A stretch of 64,000 bases of DNA, taken from positions 558,001 through 622,000 of the forward strand of contig AP017424.1 in the NCBI GenBank assembly GCA_002355495.1, written 5' to 3'. Each line of letters starts with the position of its first letter. Positions within the stretch are counted from its first letter, which is position 1. Made by a program: the position numbers and the translations under genes. Positions 1 through 7,793 of the stretch are shown here, in pieces. The stretch comes from Streptomyces laurentii (lineage in GTDB: Bacteria > Actinomycetota > Actinomycetes > Streptomycetales > Streptomycetaceae). Under the pieces are notes generated by a model. That model saw nothing but the letters and a program-made list of their open reading frames with translations. It was not told where the DNA came from and did no database searches.

Positions 1-543
1 TCATGCCACGGCCCGGGTGGCTCGGTCGAGATCGACACGGTCGTCGGTGACGACGACCTCGCCGTCCCCGCCGCGGGCGACGCGGAGGACCGTGGGGTAC
101 GCGGTGGCCTGGAAGGCGGCACCGACCGCGCCGTCGGTCTCCTCCAGGACCACGTGGGCCACCGGTGCGAGGGCGTCGACGAAGGGGGTGGCCGCCTCGG
201 CCGAGCCGGCCACCACGGCGAGGACCCGGTCCCGCCCGCCGGGCAGGGCACCGGCGTACGCGACGAAGCCGGGCAGCTTCTTCCGGCAGGGGCCGCAGGT
301 CGGGGAGAAGAAGGCGACCAGCGTCTCCTCGGCGATGCGGTCGCGGGCGACGATCTCCCCGCCGACCGTCAGGGCGGCGAAGTCCCCGATCCGCTCCCCC
401 ACGGCGGGACCTGACGTGCCGGTGCCCAGCTCGGTGAGGAGGTTCTGCTGGTCACGCAGCCGCTTGACCACTCCCAGGGTGAGGACGAGATCCAGGGCGC
501 ACAGCGCCCCCACGAGCAGCAGGCCCGCGATCAGGAACGGCAT
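1..543 (-). CDS. Membrane-anchored TlpA-like thioredoxin
   Basis: A 180-residue thiol-disulfide oxidoreductase of the TlpA/ResA type. Residues about 3-25 form one hydrophobic anchor, so the thioredoxin domain should face outside the membrane. The active site CGPC is visible at residues 83-86 in the context FFSPTCGPCRKK, and the cis-proline of the fold is probably Pro150 (TAYPT). The ATG is preceded by a good GGAG site about 9 nt upstream, which supports this start although it lies 92 nt inside the end of the MauE-like gene. It is the last gene of an operon with the MauE-like protein and a six-cysteine peptide. In methylamine-utilisation loci MauE and a thioredoxin-like partner mature a disulfide-rich protein; by analogy this pair may handle cysteines of the neighbouring peptide (inference). 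Confidence 0.85.
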   Translation of the reverse strand: MPFLIAGLLLVGALCALDLVLTLGVVKRLRDQQNLLTELGTGTSGPAVGERIGDFAALTVGGEIVARDRIAEETLVAFFSPTCGPCRKKLPGFVAYAGALPGGRDRVLAVVAGSAEAATPFVDALAPVAHVVLEETDGAVGAAFQATAYPTVLRVARGGDGEVVVTDDRVDLDRATRAVA

Positions 544-1138
544 GGGGTGTCTCCTCTTGACTCGGGTGCCGCCGGGGCGGCCCGGGGCGCGGCCCGGGCC
601 GCCCGGGGGCGGGGCGGAACAACTGGACGATGTCGTCGAGCGTCGCCACGAGCGCGGCCAGGGCGGCCCCGCCGGCCGCGGCGATCACGGCTCCGCCGGG
701 GTGCGCGGGCGCGTCGGAGGCGGGGCCCAGGACGAGGGCGACGCCGAGCCCGGCGAGGGCGGCGAGAACGAGGTTGCGCACCAGGTGGCGCGCGCCGAGC
801 GGGGTCGCGGAGGTCCCGAAGCAGCGGCACGGTGTCGTCTTGCCGCGTCGTACCGCGACGGCGATGGACAGGGCGAAAACGCCGAGCAGCCCTGCCGATA
901 CGAGGAATCCGGCAGCCTGGACGGCGGTTTCCGGCCACGGCATCAGAAGGGGTACGGAATACTCGGCGAGAATGACGGAAAGCGCCACCGACTTTTTTCC
1001 GACGGGCGGAACCAGTGGCATGTCGTCCAGTGATTCCGTGAATTCCCGGAAGGCCCGCACACTCGATGTCTTGCTCACCGCCGATACCAGGAACACAATC
1101 CCGATGAGGCAGCGGGCGGCCAGGGCCAGGTAAGCCAT
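452..1138 (-). CDS. MauE/DoxX-family redox-associated membrane protein
   Basis: A polytopic membrane protein of the MauE/DoxX family. The first 165 or so residues contain about five hydrophobic segments and the MauE-type CxC motif at Cys104-Cys106 (TPCRCFG). An almost ideal ribosome site (AAGGAG) precedes the ATG. The last 60 or so residues are Pro/Arg-rich and hydrophilic and overlap the start of the thioredoxin gene by 92 nt; family members normally end near residue 165-175. The tail is therefore either a true extension or the result of a small frameshift after the last membrane segment. The gene follows the cysteine-rich peptide gene and precedes the thioredoxin gene on the same strand. 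Probable role: passing electrons or disulfides across the membrane together with the TlpA-like partner. Confidence 0.8.
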   Translation of the reverse strand: MAYLALAARCLIGIVFLVSAVSKTSSVRAFREFTESLDDMPLVPPVGKKSVALSVILAEYSVPLLMPWPETAVQAAGFLVSAGLLGVFALSIAVAVRRGKTTPCRCFGTSATPLGARHLVRNLVLAALAGLGVALVLGPASDAPAHPGGAVIAAAGGAALAALVATLDDIVQLFRPAPGRPGPRPGPPRRHPSQEETPHAVPDRGPAARGGAVRPGSRPHPGSGQAAA

Positions 1139-1172
1139 GAGCTCTCCTTACGGCGGAGGGGCCACGACGGGC

Positions 1173-1217
1173 ACGGACGAGGGGCGGCCCGCCGGACGGC
1201 CGGCGCCCCTCGTCCGT
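1173..1217 (-). terminator. 14-bp hairpin between peptide gene and mauE-like gene
   Basis: Perfect 14-bp arms (1173-1186 and 1204-1217, ACGGACGAGGGGCG and its complement) enclose a 17-nt loop, 26 nt after the stop of the cysteine-rich peptide gene. No U-run follows. In many peptide operons a partial terminator here keeps precursor transcript in excess over downstream genes; that role is inferred. Confidence 0.6.
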
Positions 1218-1242
1218 CACCTCGCGAGTGACCGCTGTGCTG

Positions 1243-1404
1243 TCAGCCGCAGATCAGGTCGGCGGTGCAGGTGTTGACGGAGCAGGAGCGGCCGCCGCAC
1301 TGCCAGCACGCGGCCCACCACTTCCAGCCGCAGGCCGCCGCGTCGACACCGGGGACGACGCGCTCCAGCAGGCGGGACCCGAAACCCTCGATCTTCTTCA
1401 GCAT
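1243..1404 (-). CDS. Cysteine/tryptophan-rich putative secreted peptide precursor
   Basis: A 53-residue ORF with a strong ribosome site (AAGGAG, 8 nt before ATG). It begins MLKKIEGFGSRLLERVVPG, an amphipathic leader-like helix, followed by VDAAA and then a 29-residue segment starting at Cys25. That segment holds six cysteines (25, 33, 36, 41, 46, 52) and four tryptophans in the stretch GWKWWAACWQCGG. There is no classical signal peptide or lipobox. The gene lies 57 nt after the AraC stop and before the mauE-like and thioredoxin-like genes, all on the same strand. An even number of cysteines next to two thiol-redox membrane proteins suggests a disulfide-bonded exported peptide, perhaps cut near the AAA/C junction. 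No lanthionine, lasso, radical-SAM or YcaO enzyme is encoded nearby. The function (antimicrobial, signal or other) is unknown. Confidence 0.8.
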   Translation of the reverse strand: MLKKIEGFGSRLLERVVPGVDAAACGWKWWAACWQCGGRSCSVNTCTADLICG

Positions 1405-1461
1405 GTCGGACTCCTTCTCGGTCTTCTGATTCTCGTTGGACGGAGGTGCGCGAAGTGGCGG

Positions 1462-2532
1462 TCATCGGAGGAGAAGAGGTGCGGCGGACTTTTTCCCGCC
1501 GTTCCTTTCCTTCTCTCCACTCCGCCCTTCCGAGGAATACTCTGCCCTGTCGACCGCCGCCTGTTCTTGTAAGAATTCCGCATCCTCACGGAACCCTTCG
1601 GAATTCCATGTGGAGAGGAAGCGGCGCGGGGTGCACCCGGCCATGGCCTTGCATTCATGGCCGAAATGGGCCTGGTCGTGATACCCGGCCCCGAGAGCGG
1701 CGCCGGCCACGGGCTCTCCACCTGCCAGCCGCCGTATCGCCTCCCGCCATCGCAGGACACGGGCGGCCGCCTTCGGCGAGAGCCCGACCTGCTTCGGGAA
1801 GCGCCGTCCCAGCTGGCTGTGGCACCAGCCCGCGTGACGCGCCAGGTCCGCGATGGACGCCGTCCCACGGGTACGGACCAGCTCGCTCCAGGCCCGCAGC
1901 ACCGGCGGAGCCGGTGGCCCGCCTCGCGTCTCCCAACGGCTCAGCGTGAGGCCGAGCCGCCGGAGTGCGTCGTCCCGGCAGTCCCCCGCCGCGGCGAGAT
2001 CACCGGCCAGGCGGCGGACCCCGGGCCCCAGCACCTCCTCGGCCGGGACGATCCGGTCCACCAGGCGGTCCATGGGCAGTCCGGAGAGGGTGTGGACCGT
2101 CCAGGGCGCGAGCAGCAGGCGGGGACAGCGTGGACCGTCCGGACCCGCGAGGGTGAGCGTGGTGACGCGCGGCCCCAGGAGCAGGGGCCCCGGCGGGAGC
2201 GCTCGGGGCACCCCCGCGGCGTCGACGAGGGCGAGCTCTCCCCCGTCCGCGAAGAGGACCGAGACGGCGGCACTCGGCAGGACGAGCCACCGTCCTGGCG
2301 ACCGGGCGGGGACGCGGGGGATCTCGCACCCCCAGACGCCCCCGCGTCGGGCCCCGTCGGCGGGGACTTCGGCCGGGCACGTTCGGCGCACGACGAGTAC
2401 GGCGACATGGATTCCTCTCCGGAGTGGGCGCTTTCTCGGGCGCGTCCGGGATCTCCGGGCCGGCGCGGCGACCCTCGCGGCGACCCTCCCGCGTGTCCCG
2501 CGGACCGTCCCGCCGAAGCCACGACGGGTCAC
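1462..2532 (-). CDS. AraC-family transcriptional regulator
   Basis: AraC/XylS regulator. The C-terminal double helix-turn-helix is clear (ASIADLARHAGWCHSQLGRR ... GYHDQAHFGHECKAMAG), and an N-terminal cupin-like sensing region covers roughly residues 50-180. The GTG used here overlaps the stop of the upstream SDR-like gene (GTGA), which would couple translation. However, the first 45 residues are Arg-rich and unlike the family, so the true start may be the internal GTG at 2391. About 45 residues follow the HTH (NSEGFREDAEF...), encoded by noticeably AT-richer DNA (about 1480-1620). Position between the SDR-like gene and the cysteine-rich peptide gene suggests it controls this locus. Confidence 0.75.
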   Translation of the reverse strand: MTRRGFGGTVRGTRGRVAARVAAPARRSRTRPRKRPLRRGIHVAVLVVRRTCPAEVPADGARRGGVWGCEIPRVPARSPGRWLVLPSAAVSVLFADGGELALVDAAGVPRALPPGPLLLGPRVTTLTLAGPDGPRCPRLLLAPWTVHTLSGLPMDRLVDRIVPAEEVLGPGVRRLAGDLAAAGDCRDDALRRLGLTLSRWETRGGPPAPPVLRAWSELVRTRGTASIADLARHAGWCHSQLGRRFPKQVGLSPKAAARVLRWREAIRRLAGGEPVAGAALGAGYHDQAHFGHECKAMAGCTPRRFLSTWNSEGFREDAEFLQEQAAVDRAEYSSEGRSGEKERNGGKKSAAPLLLR

Positions 2533-3203
2533 TCGGCGCCGCGGCCTCGCACCATGACCACATGGCCGCTGATCCCCTGGGCCCGCGGCGAGGCGAGAAG
2601 GGCGACGGCCGAGACGATCGCGCCGCGCGGGGAGTTCTCACCCGGCACGACGGCGTTGACGGACACCCGGTCGGCCGGCCACGCGGCGGCCCAGTCCCGG
2701 ACAAGCGCGCCGAGGGCCGCCGAAGCGGCCCGCTCGGCGGGATGGGGCGGGGTGCCGCCGCCCGGGGCGAGCAGCACGATCCGTCCCGGCGTGGGCACGG
2801 CGAGCATGTGCCGGGCCGCGGCGGTGGCGAGTCGGTGGGCCACCGCCAGAGTGACGCCCAGAGACCTGGCCCACGGCCCCGGGTCGTCCCCCGTACCGGC
2901 GTCCAGGCCCTCGGGAGCGAGGCCCACCACCGCGTCGATCCGGCCGAGGTCGAGGACGACCTCGGCCACCAGGCGATCGACGCTCCCGCCGTCGTCCGGG
3001 TCCACGGCATACGGGAGAGCGACGTGGTGACGGCCCGACACGTCCCGGCTGAGGAGGGCCGCGCGGTGGGGCGACCGGTCGGCGACCGCCACCACGAAAC
3101 CCGCTTCCGCGAGCCGCTCGCAGAGGAGCCGGCTGAGCCTGCCGTGACCGCCGAACACCAGCGTCACCGGCCGGCGCGCCGACAGGAACAGCGGCTCCGG
3201 CAC
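2529..3203 (-). CDS. Degenerate short-chain dehydrogenase-like protein
   Basis: A 224-residue Rossmann-fold protein with the general shape of an SDR. The nucleotide-binding loop is FGGHGRLS at residues 17-24 instead of the usual TGxxxGxG. The region where YxxxK should stand reads GGTPPHPAERAAS, without the tyrosine or lysine. It keeps the later NAVVPG stretch and a closing segment SGHVVMVRG. It therefore probably lacks classical dehydrogenase activity and may bind a ligand or dinucleotide. The GTG start is one base after the stop of the small secreted protein gene, and its own stop overlaps the GTG of the AraC gene, so the three form one translationally coupled unit. Confidence 0.65.
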   Translation of the reverse strand: MPEPLFLSARRPVTLVFGGHGRLSRLLCERLAEAGFVVAVADRSPHRAALLSRDVSGRHHVALPYAVDPDDGGSVDRLVAEVVLDLGRIDAVVGLAPEGLDAGTGDDPGPWARSLGVTLAVAHRLATAAARHMLAVPTPGRIVLLAPGGGTPPHPAERAASAALGALVRDWAAAWPADRVSVNAVVPGENSPRGAIVSAVALLASPRAQGISGHVVMVRGRGAE

Positions 3204-3204
3204 G

Positions 3205-3429
3205 TCAGGCGCCCGCGCCGCCGGAGGTGCCGGGCAGAGCGGGCGTCACGGGCGCGACCGGCCAGGTGAAGTCGTCGGGGCTCTCGTCGACGAGTACCGC
3301 GGCGACGGTACGGAGGTGCGCCCCCTGACCGGCGGCCGCGGGTGCCACCGCCAGGACGGCGCCCCCGGCGAGGACGGCGACAGCGGCCGTACCGGCGATG
3401 CGACACAGCGGATTCCTGGACCTGCGCAT
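3205..3429 (-). CDS. Small secreted protein (74 aa)
   Basis: Starts MRRSRNPLCRIAG, followed by a hydrophobic stretch (TAAVAVLAGGAVLAVAPAAA), a textbook Sec signal peptide with likely cleavage after the alanine run near residue 33. The mature part is about 40 residues, has no cysteine and ends in Pro/Gly-rich sequence (PALPGTSGGAGA). A GGGGGAA ribosome site precedes the ATG. It is the first gene of the minus-strand operon leading to the SDR-like, AraC, peptide, MauE-like and thioredoxin-like genes. I do not recognise a family. It could act as an extracellular partner of the peptide, but nothing in the sequence proves this. Confidence 0.65.
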   Translation of the reverse strand: MRRSRNPLCRIAGTAAVAVLAGGAVLAVAPAAAGQGAHLRTVAAVLVDESPDDFTWPVAPVTPALPGTSGGAGA

Positions 3430-3737
3430 GTGTGTTCCCCCTTCGTGACTGCCGGCGGCCGTTCGCCGCCGAGAACGAGGAAACACGCCGCCCGGCGAGG
3501 ACGGCAGGCGTCCGGCCGTGCAGGCACCTGCCTGGCATCCGTATGCCAGCCGGTCGCACGCGCGCTCACGAGGGGCTCCACGGCGCACGCGCACCGCCGC
3601 GCGCACCGCCCCAGCGTGTCCCGGACAGGTTGGGACAACATCCGGACAACCGAAACGGGTTGTGCCATCACCCGGCGGTGGTCGACCGTTCCTATGTTTC
3701 GACGATGCCGCGCTCTCCAGGGGGAAGGACCGGGAAC
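3430..3737 (+). promoter_or_regulatory. Divergent promoter region with ACAACC-N6-GGTTGT dyad
   Basis: The 308-bp gap separates the minus-strand operon from the plus-strand LuxR gene. It holds a perfect inverted repeat, ACAACC at 3646-3651 and GGTTGT at 3658-3663, plus a further GGACAAC half-like copy just upstream (about 3633-3639). A -10-like TATGTT at 3693-3698 lies 40 nt before the luxR ATG. The dyad is a plausible operator for the LuxR or AraC regulator. Confidence 0.45.
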
Positions 3738-4724
3738 ATGGCCGAACCACCCACACTCGACGCCACCGCCCTCGCCGTCTACCGGGCGGTCCTCCTCTAC
3801 CGGGAGCACGACCGGGGACGGCTGGCGGCACGGCTCGACATGACCGCCGAGGAAGTGGGGCAGGTCATCGAGGAACTGGTGGCGCTGGCGATGCTGCGCC
3901 CGTCCTGGGACCAGCCGGACCTGGTGCGCGCGGTGTCGCCGGAGATCGGGCTGCAGCTGCTGCTCCAGCGCGAGCAGCGGGAATCCGCCCTGCGTCAGGA
4001 GCGGACCGAGCAGACCCGGGCCGCGCTGAGTCTGCTGTCGACCGAGTACGCCTCGCACGAGGAGCGGCCCTCGCGCCACGACACCGAGATCCTGCACGGC
4101 ATGGACGAGATCCGCACGCGTCTGGAGGCGCTGGCGAGTCAGTGCACCAAGGAGGTGCTGTCCTTCCTGCCCGGCGGCGCCCTGCCCACGGCCGCGCTGC
4201 GGGAGGGGCAGCCGCTCAACGAGCGGGCGATGCTCCGGGGGGTCAGGTTCCGGAACGTGTACCTCCAGAGCATCACCAAGGACCGGCAGACCTACGCCTA
4301 TGTGCGCTGGGTCCACGAACTCGGCAGCGAGGTGCGCCTCTCCCCGCGTCTGCCGATGCGGCTGCTCATCGTGGACGGCGGCACGGCCGTGATACCCGGC
4401 GATCCGGAGGAACCCCATCCGACCGCGCTGGTGCTGCACAGCCCGCCGGTCCTGCGGGCGCTCCAGGAGTTGTTCGAGGCGTACTGGAAGGACGCGACGC
4501 CGCTCGAAGCCCCCTCACGCTGCGGGGAGTTGACGGAACTCCCTCCACAGGAGCGCGAGGTGCTGCGCATGCTGGCGAACGGGGACAAGGACGAGACCGT
4601 CGCCCGCGCGCTGGGCATCTCGGTGCGGACGGAGCGCCGGATGGTCGCCGATCTCCTGGCCCGGACGGGGGCCTCCAGCCGCTTCGAGCTGGGGGTCAAG
4701 GCGGCGAAGGCGGGCTGGGTGTAG
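3738..4724 (+). CDS. LuxR-family regulator with TrmB-like N-terminus
   Basis: A 328-residue regulator. Residues 1-60 look like a winged helix of the TrmB kind (LAARLDMTAEEVGQVIEELVALAML). Residues about 115-250 form a middle domain (DEIRTRLEALASQCTKEVLSFLPGG...), and the C-terminal 60 residues are a LuxR helix-turn-helix (LPPQEREVLRMLANGDKDETVARALGISVRTERRMVADLL). There is no receiver domain. Start chosen at the ATG with GGAAGGACCGGG before it. It diverges from the peptide operon across a 308-bp regulatory region. Regulators of this architecture often sit beside Streptomyces peptide loci, so control of the neighbouring operon is likely. Confidence 0.8.
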   Translation: MAEPPTLDATALAVYRAVLLYREHDRGRLAARLDMTAEEVGQVIEELVALAMLRPSWDQPDLVRAVSPEIGLQLLLQREQRESALRQERTEQTRAALSLLSTEYASHEERPSRHDTEILHGMDEIRTRLEALASQCTKEVLSFLPGGALPTAALREGQPLNERAMLRGVRFRNVYLQSITKDRQTYAYVRWVHELGSEVRLSPRLPMRLLIVDGGTAVIPGDPEEPHPTALVLHSPPVLRALQELFEAYWKDATPLEAPSRCGELTELPPQEREVLRMLANGDKDETVARALGISVRTERRMVADLLARTGASSRFELGVKAAKAGWV

Positions 4725-4767
4725 CGGGAGAGCAGGCCGGTCGTCTTGGATCCCCACAGGGGAACGG

Positions 4768-6099
4768 TCAGGCGGTGCCGCGCGCCGGGGCGTCCGGGGC
4801 CTGGCCGAGGACGCGGTCGAGGTAGGGGTTGGCGAACACGCCCGTCGGGTCGAGGGTGTCGCGCAGCGCCACGAAGTCGTCGAACCGGTCGTATCGGGAC
4901 CGGAGTCCGGCCGCGTCGAGGTCGTGCATCTTGCCCCAGTGCGGCCGTCCACCGTAGCCGCCGAGAATGTCCTGGCAGGCACGGAAGTACCGCTGGTAGG
5001 GCATCCGGTGGTACTGGTGGAAGGCGATGTAGCAGGTGTCGCGACCCTGGGCGGTGGACAGCCAGATGTCGTCGGCGGCCGAGAAACGCACCTCCAGCGG
5101 GAACGACACCCGCTCGTCGTGCGCGTCGATCCAGCGCTTGAGTTCACGCAGCGCGTCGGCCGCGCGCTCGCGCGGGATCGCGAACTCGCCCTCGTGGAAG
5201 CGGACATCGCGGACCGAGGCGTAGACCTTGTACGAGTGGTCGGTCCACTCGCGCGAGGACATGGCCCGGGCCGCGAACCGCGCGATCGGCCGCACCAGCG
5301 CGGGGAAGCGGGTGCCGAGGCGGTTCAGGCCCTCGAAGCCGAGGCCGCTGACGGTCTCGTCGAGGCGGCGGGAGAACGCGCCGATGGGCTTCAGCGGAGC
5401 GTCGCCGGGCAGCCGGCGGAAGCGCCGGGTGAGCGTGGTGGTGCTGTGCGGGAACCAGAAGAACTCGAAGTGGTCGTTGGAGTCGGCGAACTCCTGTGCC
5501 TTCTCCAGGGTTTCGCCGACCTGCATCGCGGTGTCGCGGGCGTGCAGGGCGAACAGCGGTACGCACTGGAGCGTCACCCGGGTGAGTACGCCGAGGGCGC
5601 CGAGGCCGACCCGCGCGGCCGCGAACAGGTCCGGCCGTTCGGTGGGCGAGCAGGTGGCCACGGTGCCGTCGGCGAGAACCAGTTCGAGGGCGCGGACCTG
5701 GGTCGCGATGCCCCCGAACCGTACGCCGGAGCCGTGAGTGCCGGTGGAGATGGCGCCGGAGATGGTCTGCCGGTCGATGTCGCCCATGTTCTCCAGGGCG
5801 AGGCCGTGCGCGGCGAGCAGCGGGCTGAGTTTCCACAGCGGCATGCCCGCCTCGACGGTCACCAGTCCGGTGGTCCCGTCGAGGGAGCAGAGCCCGTCCA
5901 TGCCGTCCAACAGGAGCTGGACGTCGGGCGCGACGGCGGCGCCGCTGAAGGAGTGTCCGGAGCCCACCGGCTTCACGCGCAGCCCGTCACCGACGGCGTC
6001 CTTCACCGCCGCGGCCACGCCGTCGGTGCTCGTGGGACGGAGCACGCGCCGGGGCCGCGCCTCCTCGTTGCCCGCCCAGTTGCGCCACACGCTGCTCAT
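4768..6099 (-). CDS. FAD-dependent sugar-1,4-lactone oxidase (D-arabinono/L-gulonolactone type)
   Basis: A 443-residue FAD-linked oxidase of the aldonolactone oxidase family. The N-terminal PCMH FAD domain shows VKPVGSGHSFSG near residue 40, where the histidine is the usual covalent FAD site, and the C-terminal ALO domain ends with HWGKMHD and LDPTGVFANPYLDRVLG. Family members oxidise D-arabinono-1,4-lactone, L-gulonolactone or alditols such as xylitol; the substrate cannot be set from sequence. An AGGA ribosome site precedes the ATG. It diverges from a PLP-dependent amino-acid deaminase across a strong inverted repeat, so the two may share a regulator. Confidence 0.85.
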   Translation of the reverse strand: MSSVWRNWAGNEEARPRRVLRPTSTDGVAAAVKDAVGDGLRVKPVGSGHSFSGAAVAPDVQLLLDGMDGLCSLDGTTGLVTVEAGMPLWKLSPLLAAHGLALENMGDIDRQTISGAISTGTHGSGVRFGGIATQVRALELVLADGTVATCSPTERPDLFAAARVGLGALGVLTRVTLQCVPLFALHARDTAMQVGETLEKAQEFADSNDHFEFFWFPHSTTTLTRRFRRLPGDAPLKPIGAFSRRLDETVSGLGFEGLNRLGTRFPALVRPIARFAARAMSSREWTDHSYKVYASVRDVRFHEGEFAIPRERAADALRELKRWIDAHDERVSFPLEVRFSAADDIWLSTAQGRDTCYIAFHQYHRMPYQRYFRACQDILGGYGGRPHWGKMHDLDAAGLRSRYDRFDDFVALRDTLDPTGVFANPYLDRVLGQAPDAPARGTA

Positions 6100-6179
6100 G
6101 CCAGGAGTCCTCTCGACCGGATCGGCGGGCCCGGCGCCGGCACCCGGCGGCGGTCTGCCCCGAAGACTGAACTTGGTCA

Positions 6180-6220
6180 GGCGTCCAAGTCAAGGGTCCC
6201 CATGCCTTGACTTGGACGCC
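6180..6220. promoter_or_regulatory. 16-bp perfect inverted repeat between divergent genes
   Basis: GGCGTCCAAGTCAAGG (6180-6195) and its exact complement CCTTGACTTGGACGCC (6205-6220) flank a 9-nt spacer. The repeat lies 81 nt upstream of the lactone oxidase start and 224 nt upstream of the deaminase start. Its place between divergent genes suits a shared operator better than a terminator. Confidence 0.65.
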
Positions 6221-6443
6221 CGGCCGGGAGACCGTGGCGCCCCGTCCCCGATGCGGTCCCGGGCCACCCCCGCCGCCTGGACCGTTCGGGGACGCCTCGC
6301 GCCACCGCTTCCGGAACCGCCCCGACCGACCCCGTTCCACCCCGTCCCGACCTCGTTCCGCCCCTGTTCCTTCTCCTTCCACACCCGCCCCGTCCCGCCC
6401 CGCCCCGCCCCGCCCCGTCCCGTCCATGGAAAGGCCGTACGCC

Positions 6444-7757
6444 ATGCCCAGCGCCGCGCCGGACGACGCCCCCGCCGTCCCCGCCCGGGCCGTCCCCGCC
6501 CCGGCCGCCCGTCCGGTCTCCCCCGCCGGGTTCACCGACCTGGAGAAGGCGACCGCCGGTCTCCAGCCGCCGTTCGCCGTCGTCGACCTCGCGGCCCTGC
6601 GCGCCAACGCCGCCCACATGGTCCGCCGCTCGGGCGGCAAGCCGATCCGGCTCGCCAGCAAGTCGCTGCGCTGCCGCGCGCTCATCGGCGACGTGCTGCG
6701 GCTTCCGGGCTTCTCGGGCATCCTCGCCTTCACGCTGCCCGAGGCCCTGTGGCTGGCGGAGGACAAGGACGTGGCCGGCCCCGGCACCCTCGATCCGGGC
6801 ACCGACGGCGCGGACATCCTCGTCGCCTACCCGACCGCCGACGCGACCGCGCTGCGCCGGCTCGCCGCCGACGAACGGGCCGCCGCCCGCGTCACCGTGA
6901 TGGTGGACTCCGTCGCGCACCTCGACCTGATCACCGACGCGATCGGCCCGTCCGGCCCGGCGCACCCCCGGATCCGGGTCTGTCTCGACCTCGACGCGTC
7001 CCTGCGTCTGTTCGGCGGCCGCGTCCACCTCGGCATGCGCCGCTCCCCGCTGCACGCGCCCGAGCAGGCCGCCGCGCTCGCCCGCGCCGTCCTGGCCCGG
7101 CCGGCGCTGAAGCTGGTCGGCGTGATGGCGTACGAGGGGCAGATCGCCGGTGTCGGCGACGACCAGCCCGGCTCGGGCGCGATGCGTACGGCCGTACGGC
7201 TCGTCCAGCGGGTGTCGGCCCGGGAGCTGCGCGCCCGCCGGGCGGCCGCGATCCGCGCCGTACGGGTGGTGGCGCCGCTGGAGTTCGTCAACGGAGGCGG
7301 CACCGGCAGCCTGGAGTCGACCTCGGCCGAGCCGGCGGTCACCGAACTCGGCGCCGGCTCCGGCGTCTACGCGCCCGCCCTGTTCGACCACTACCGCGGT
7401 TTCCGCCCGCTGCCCGCCGCGTACTTCGCGCTCTCCGTGGTCCGGCGGCCGGCCCCCCGGCACGTCACCGTCCTCGGCGGCGGCTGGGTCGCCTCCGGCG
7501 CGCCGGGCGCGGACCGGCTGCCGCTGCCGGTCCATCCGCCCGGACTGCGCATGCTGCCGGCCGAGGGCGCCGGCGAGGTCCAGACCCCGCTGACCGGACC
7601 GGCCGCGGACGGACTGCGGCTCGGCGACCGGGTGTGGTTCCGGCACGCCAAGGCGGGCGAACTGTGCGAGCGGGTCGAGCAGTTGCACCTGGTCGAGGGC
7701 GACCGGATCGTGGACGTCGTCCCCACCTACCGGGGCGAGCGGCAGGCCTTCCTCTGA
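6444..7757 (+). CDS. PLP-dependent amino-acid deaminase/aldolase (alanine racemase fold)
   Basis: A 437-residue protein with the N-terminal TIM-barrel domain of alanine racemase and D-threonine aldolase (FAVVDLAALRANAAHMVRRSGGKPIRLASKSLRCRAL; the PLP lysine is probably in the ASKS segment) and a C-terminal domain of D-serine dehydratase/aldolase type with H and C residues near the end (VWFRHAKAGELCERVEQLHLVEG). Streptomyces homologues are usually annotated amino acid deaminase/aldolase and lie beside an aldonolactone oxidase, as here. Start at 6444 has GGAAAGG upstream; an in-frame ATG at 6426 is the alternative. It diverges from the oxidase. Substrate unknown. Confidence 0.8.
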   Translation: MPSAAPDDAPAVPARAVPAPAARPVSPAGFTDLEKATAGLQPPFAVVDLAALRANAAHMVRRSGGKPIRLASKSLRCRALIGDVLRLPGFSGILAFTLPEALWLAEDKDVAGPGTLDPGTDGADILVAYPTADATALRRLAADERAAARVTVMVDSVAHLDLITDAIGPSGPAHPRIRVCLDLDASLRLFGGRVHLGMRRSPLHAPEQAAALARAVLARPALKLVGVMAYEGQIAGVGDDQPGSGAMRTAVRLVQRVSARELRARRAAAIRAVRVVAPLEFVNGGGTGSLESTSAEPAVTELGAGSGVYAPALFDHYRGFRPLPAAYFALSVVRRPAPRHVTVLGGGWVASGAPGADRLPLPVHPPGLRMLPAEGAGEVQTPLTGPAADGLRLGDRVWFRHAKAGELCERVEQLHLVEGDRIVDVVPTYRGERQAFL

Positions 7758-7793
7758 CCTCTGACGGCGGGACCGGGACGCGGGACGCGTCGG

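Noticed and set aside
1243..1404. Lanthipeptide or lasso precursor
   Set aside because: No lanthipeptide synthetase, lasso cyclase or leader peptidase is encoded in the surrounding region.
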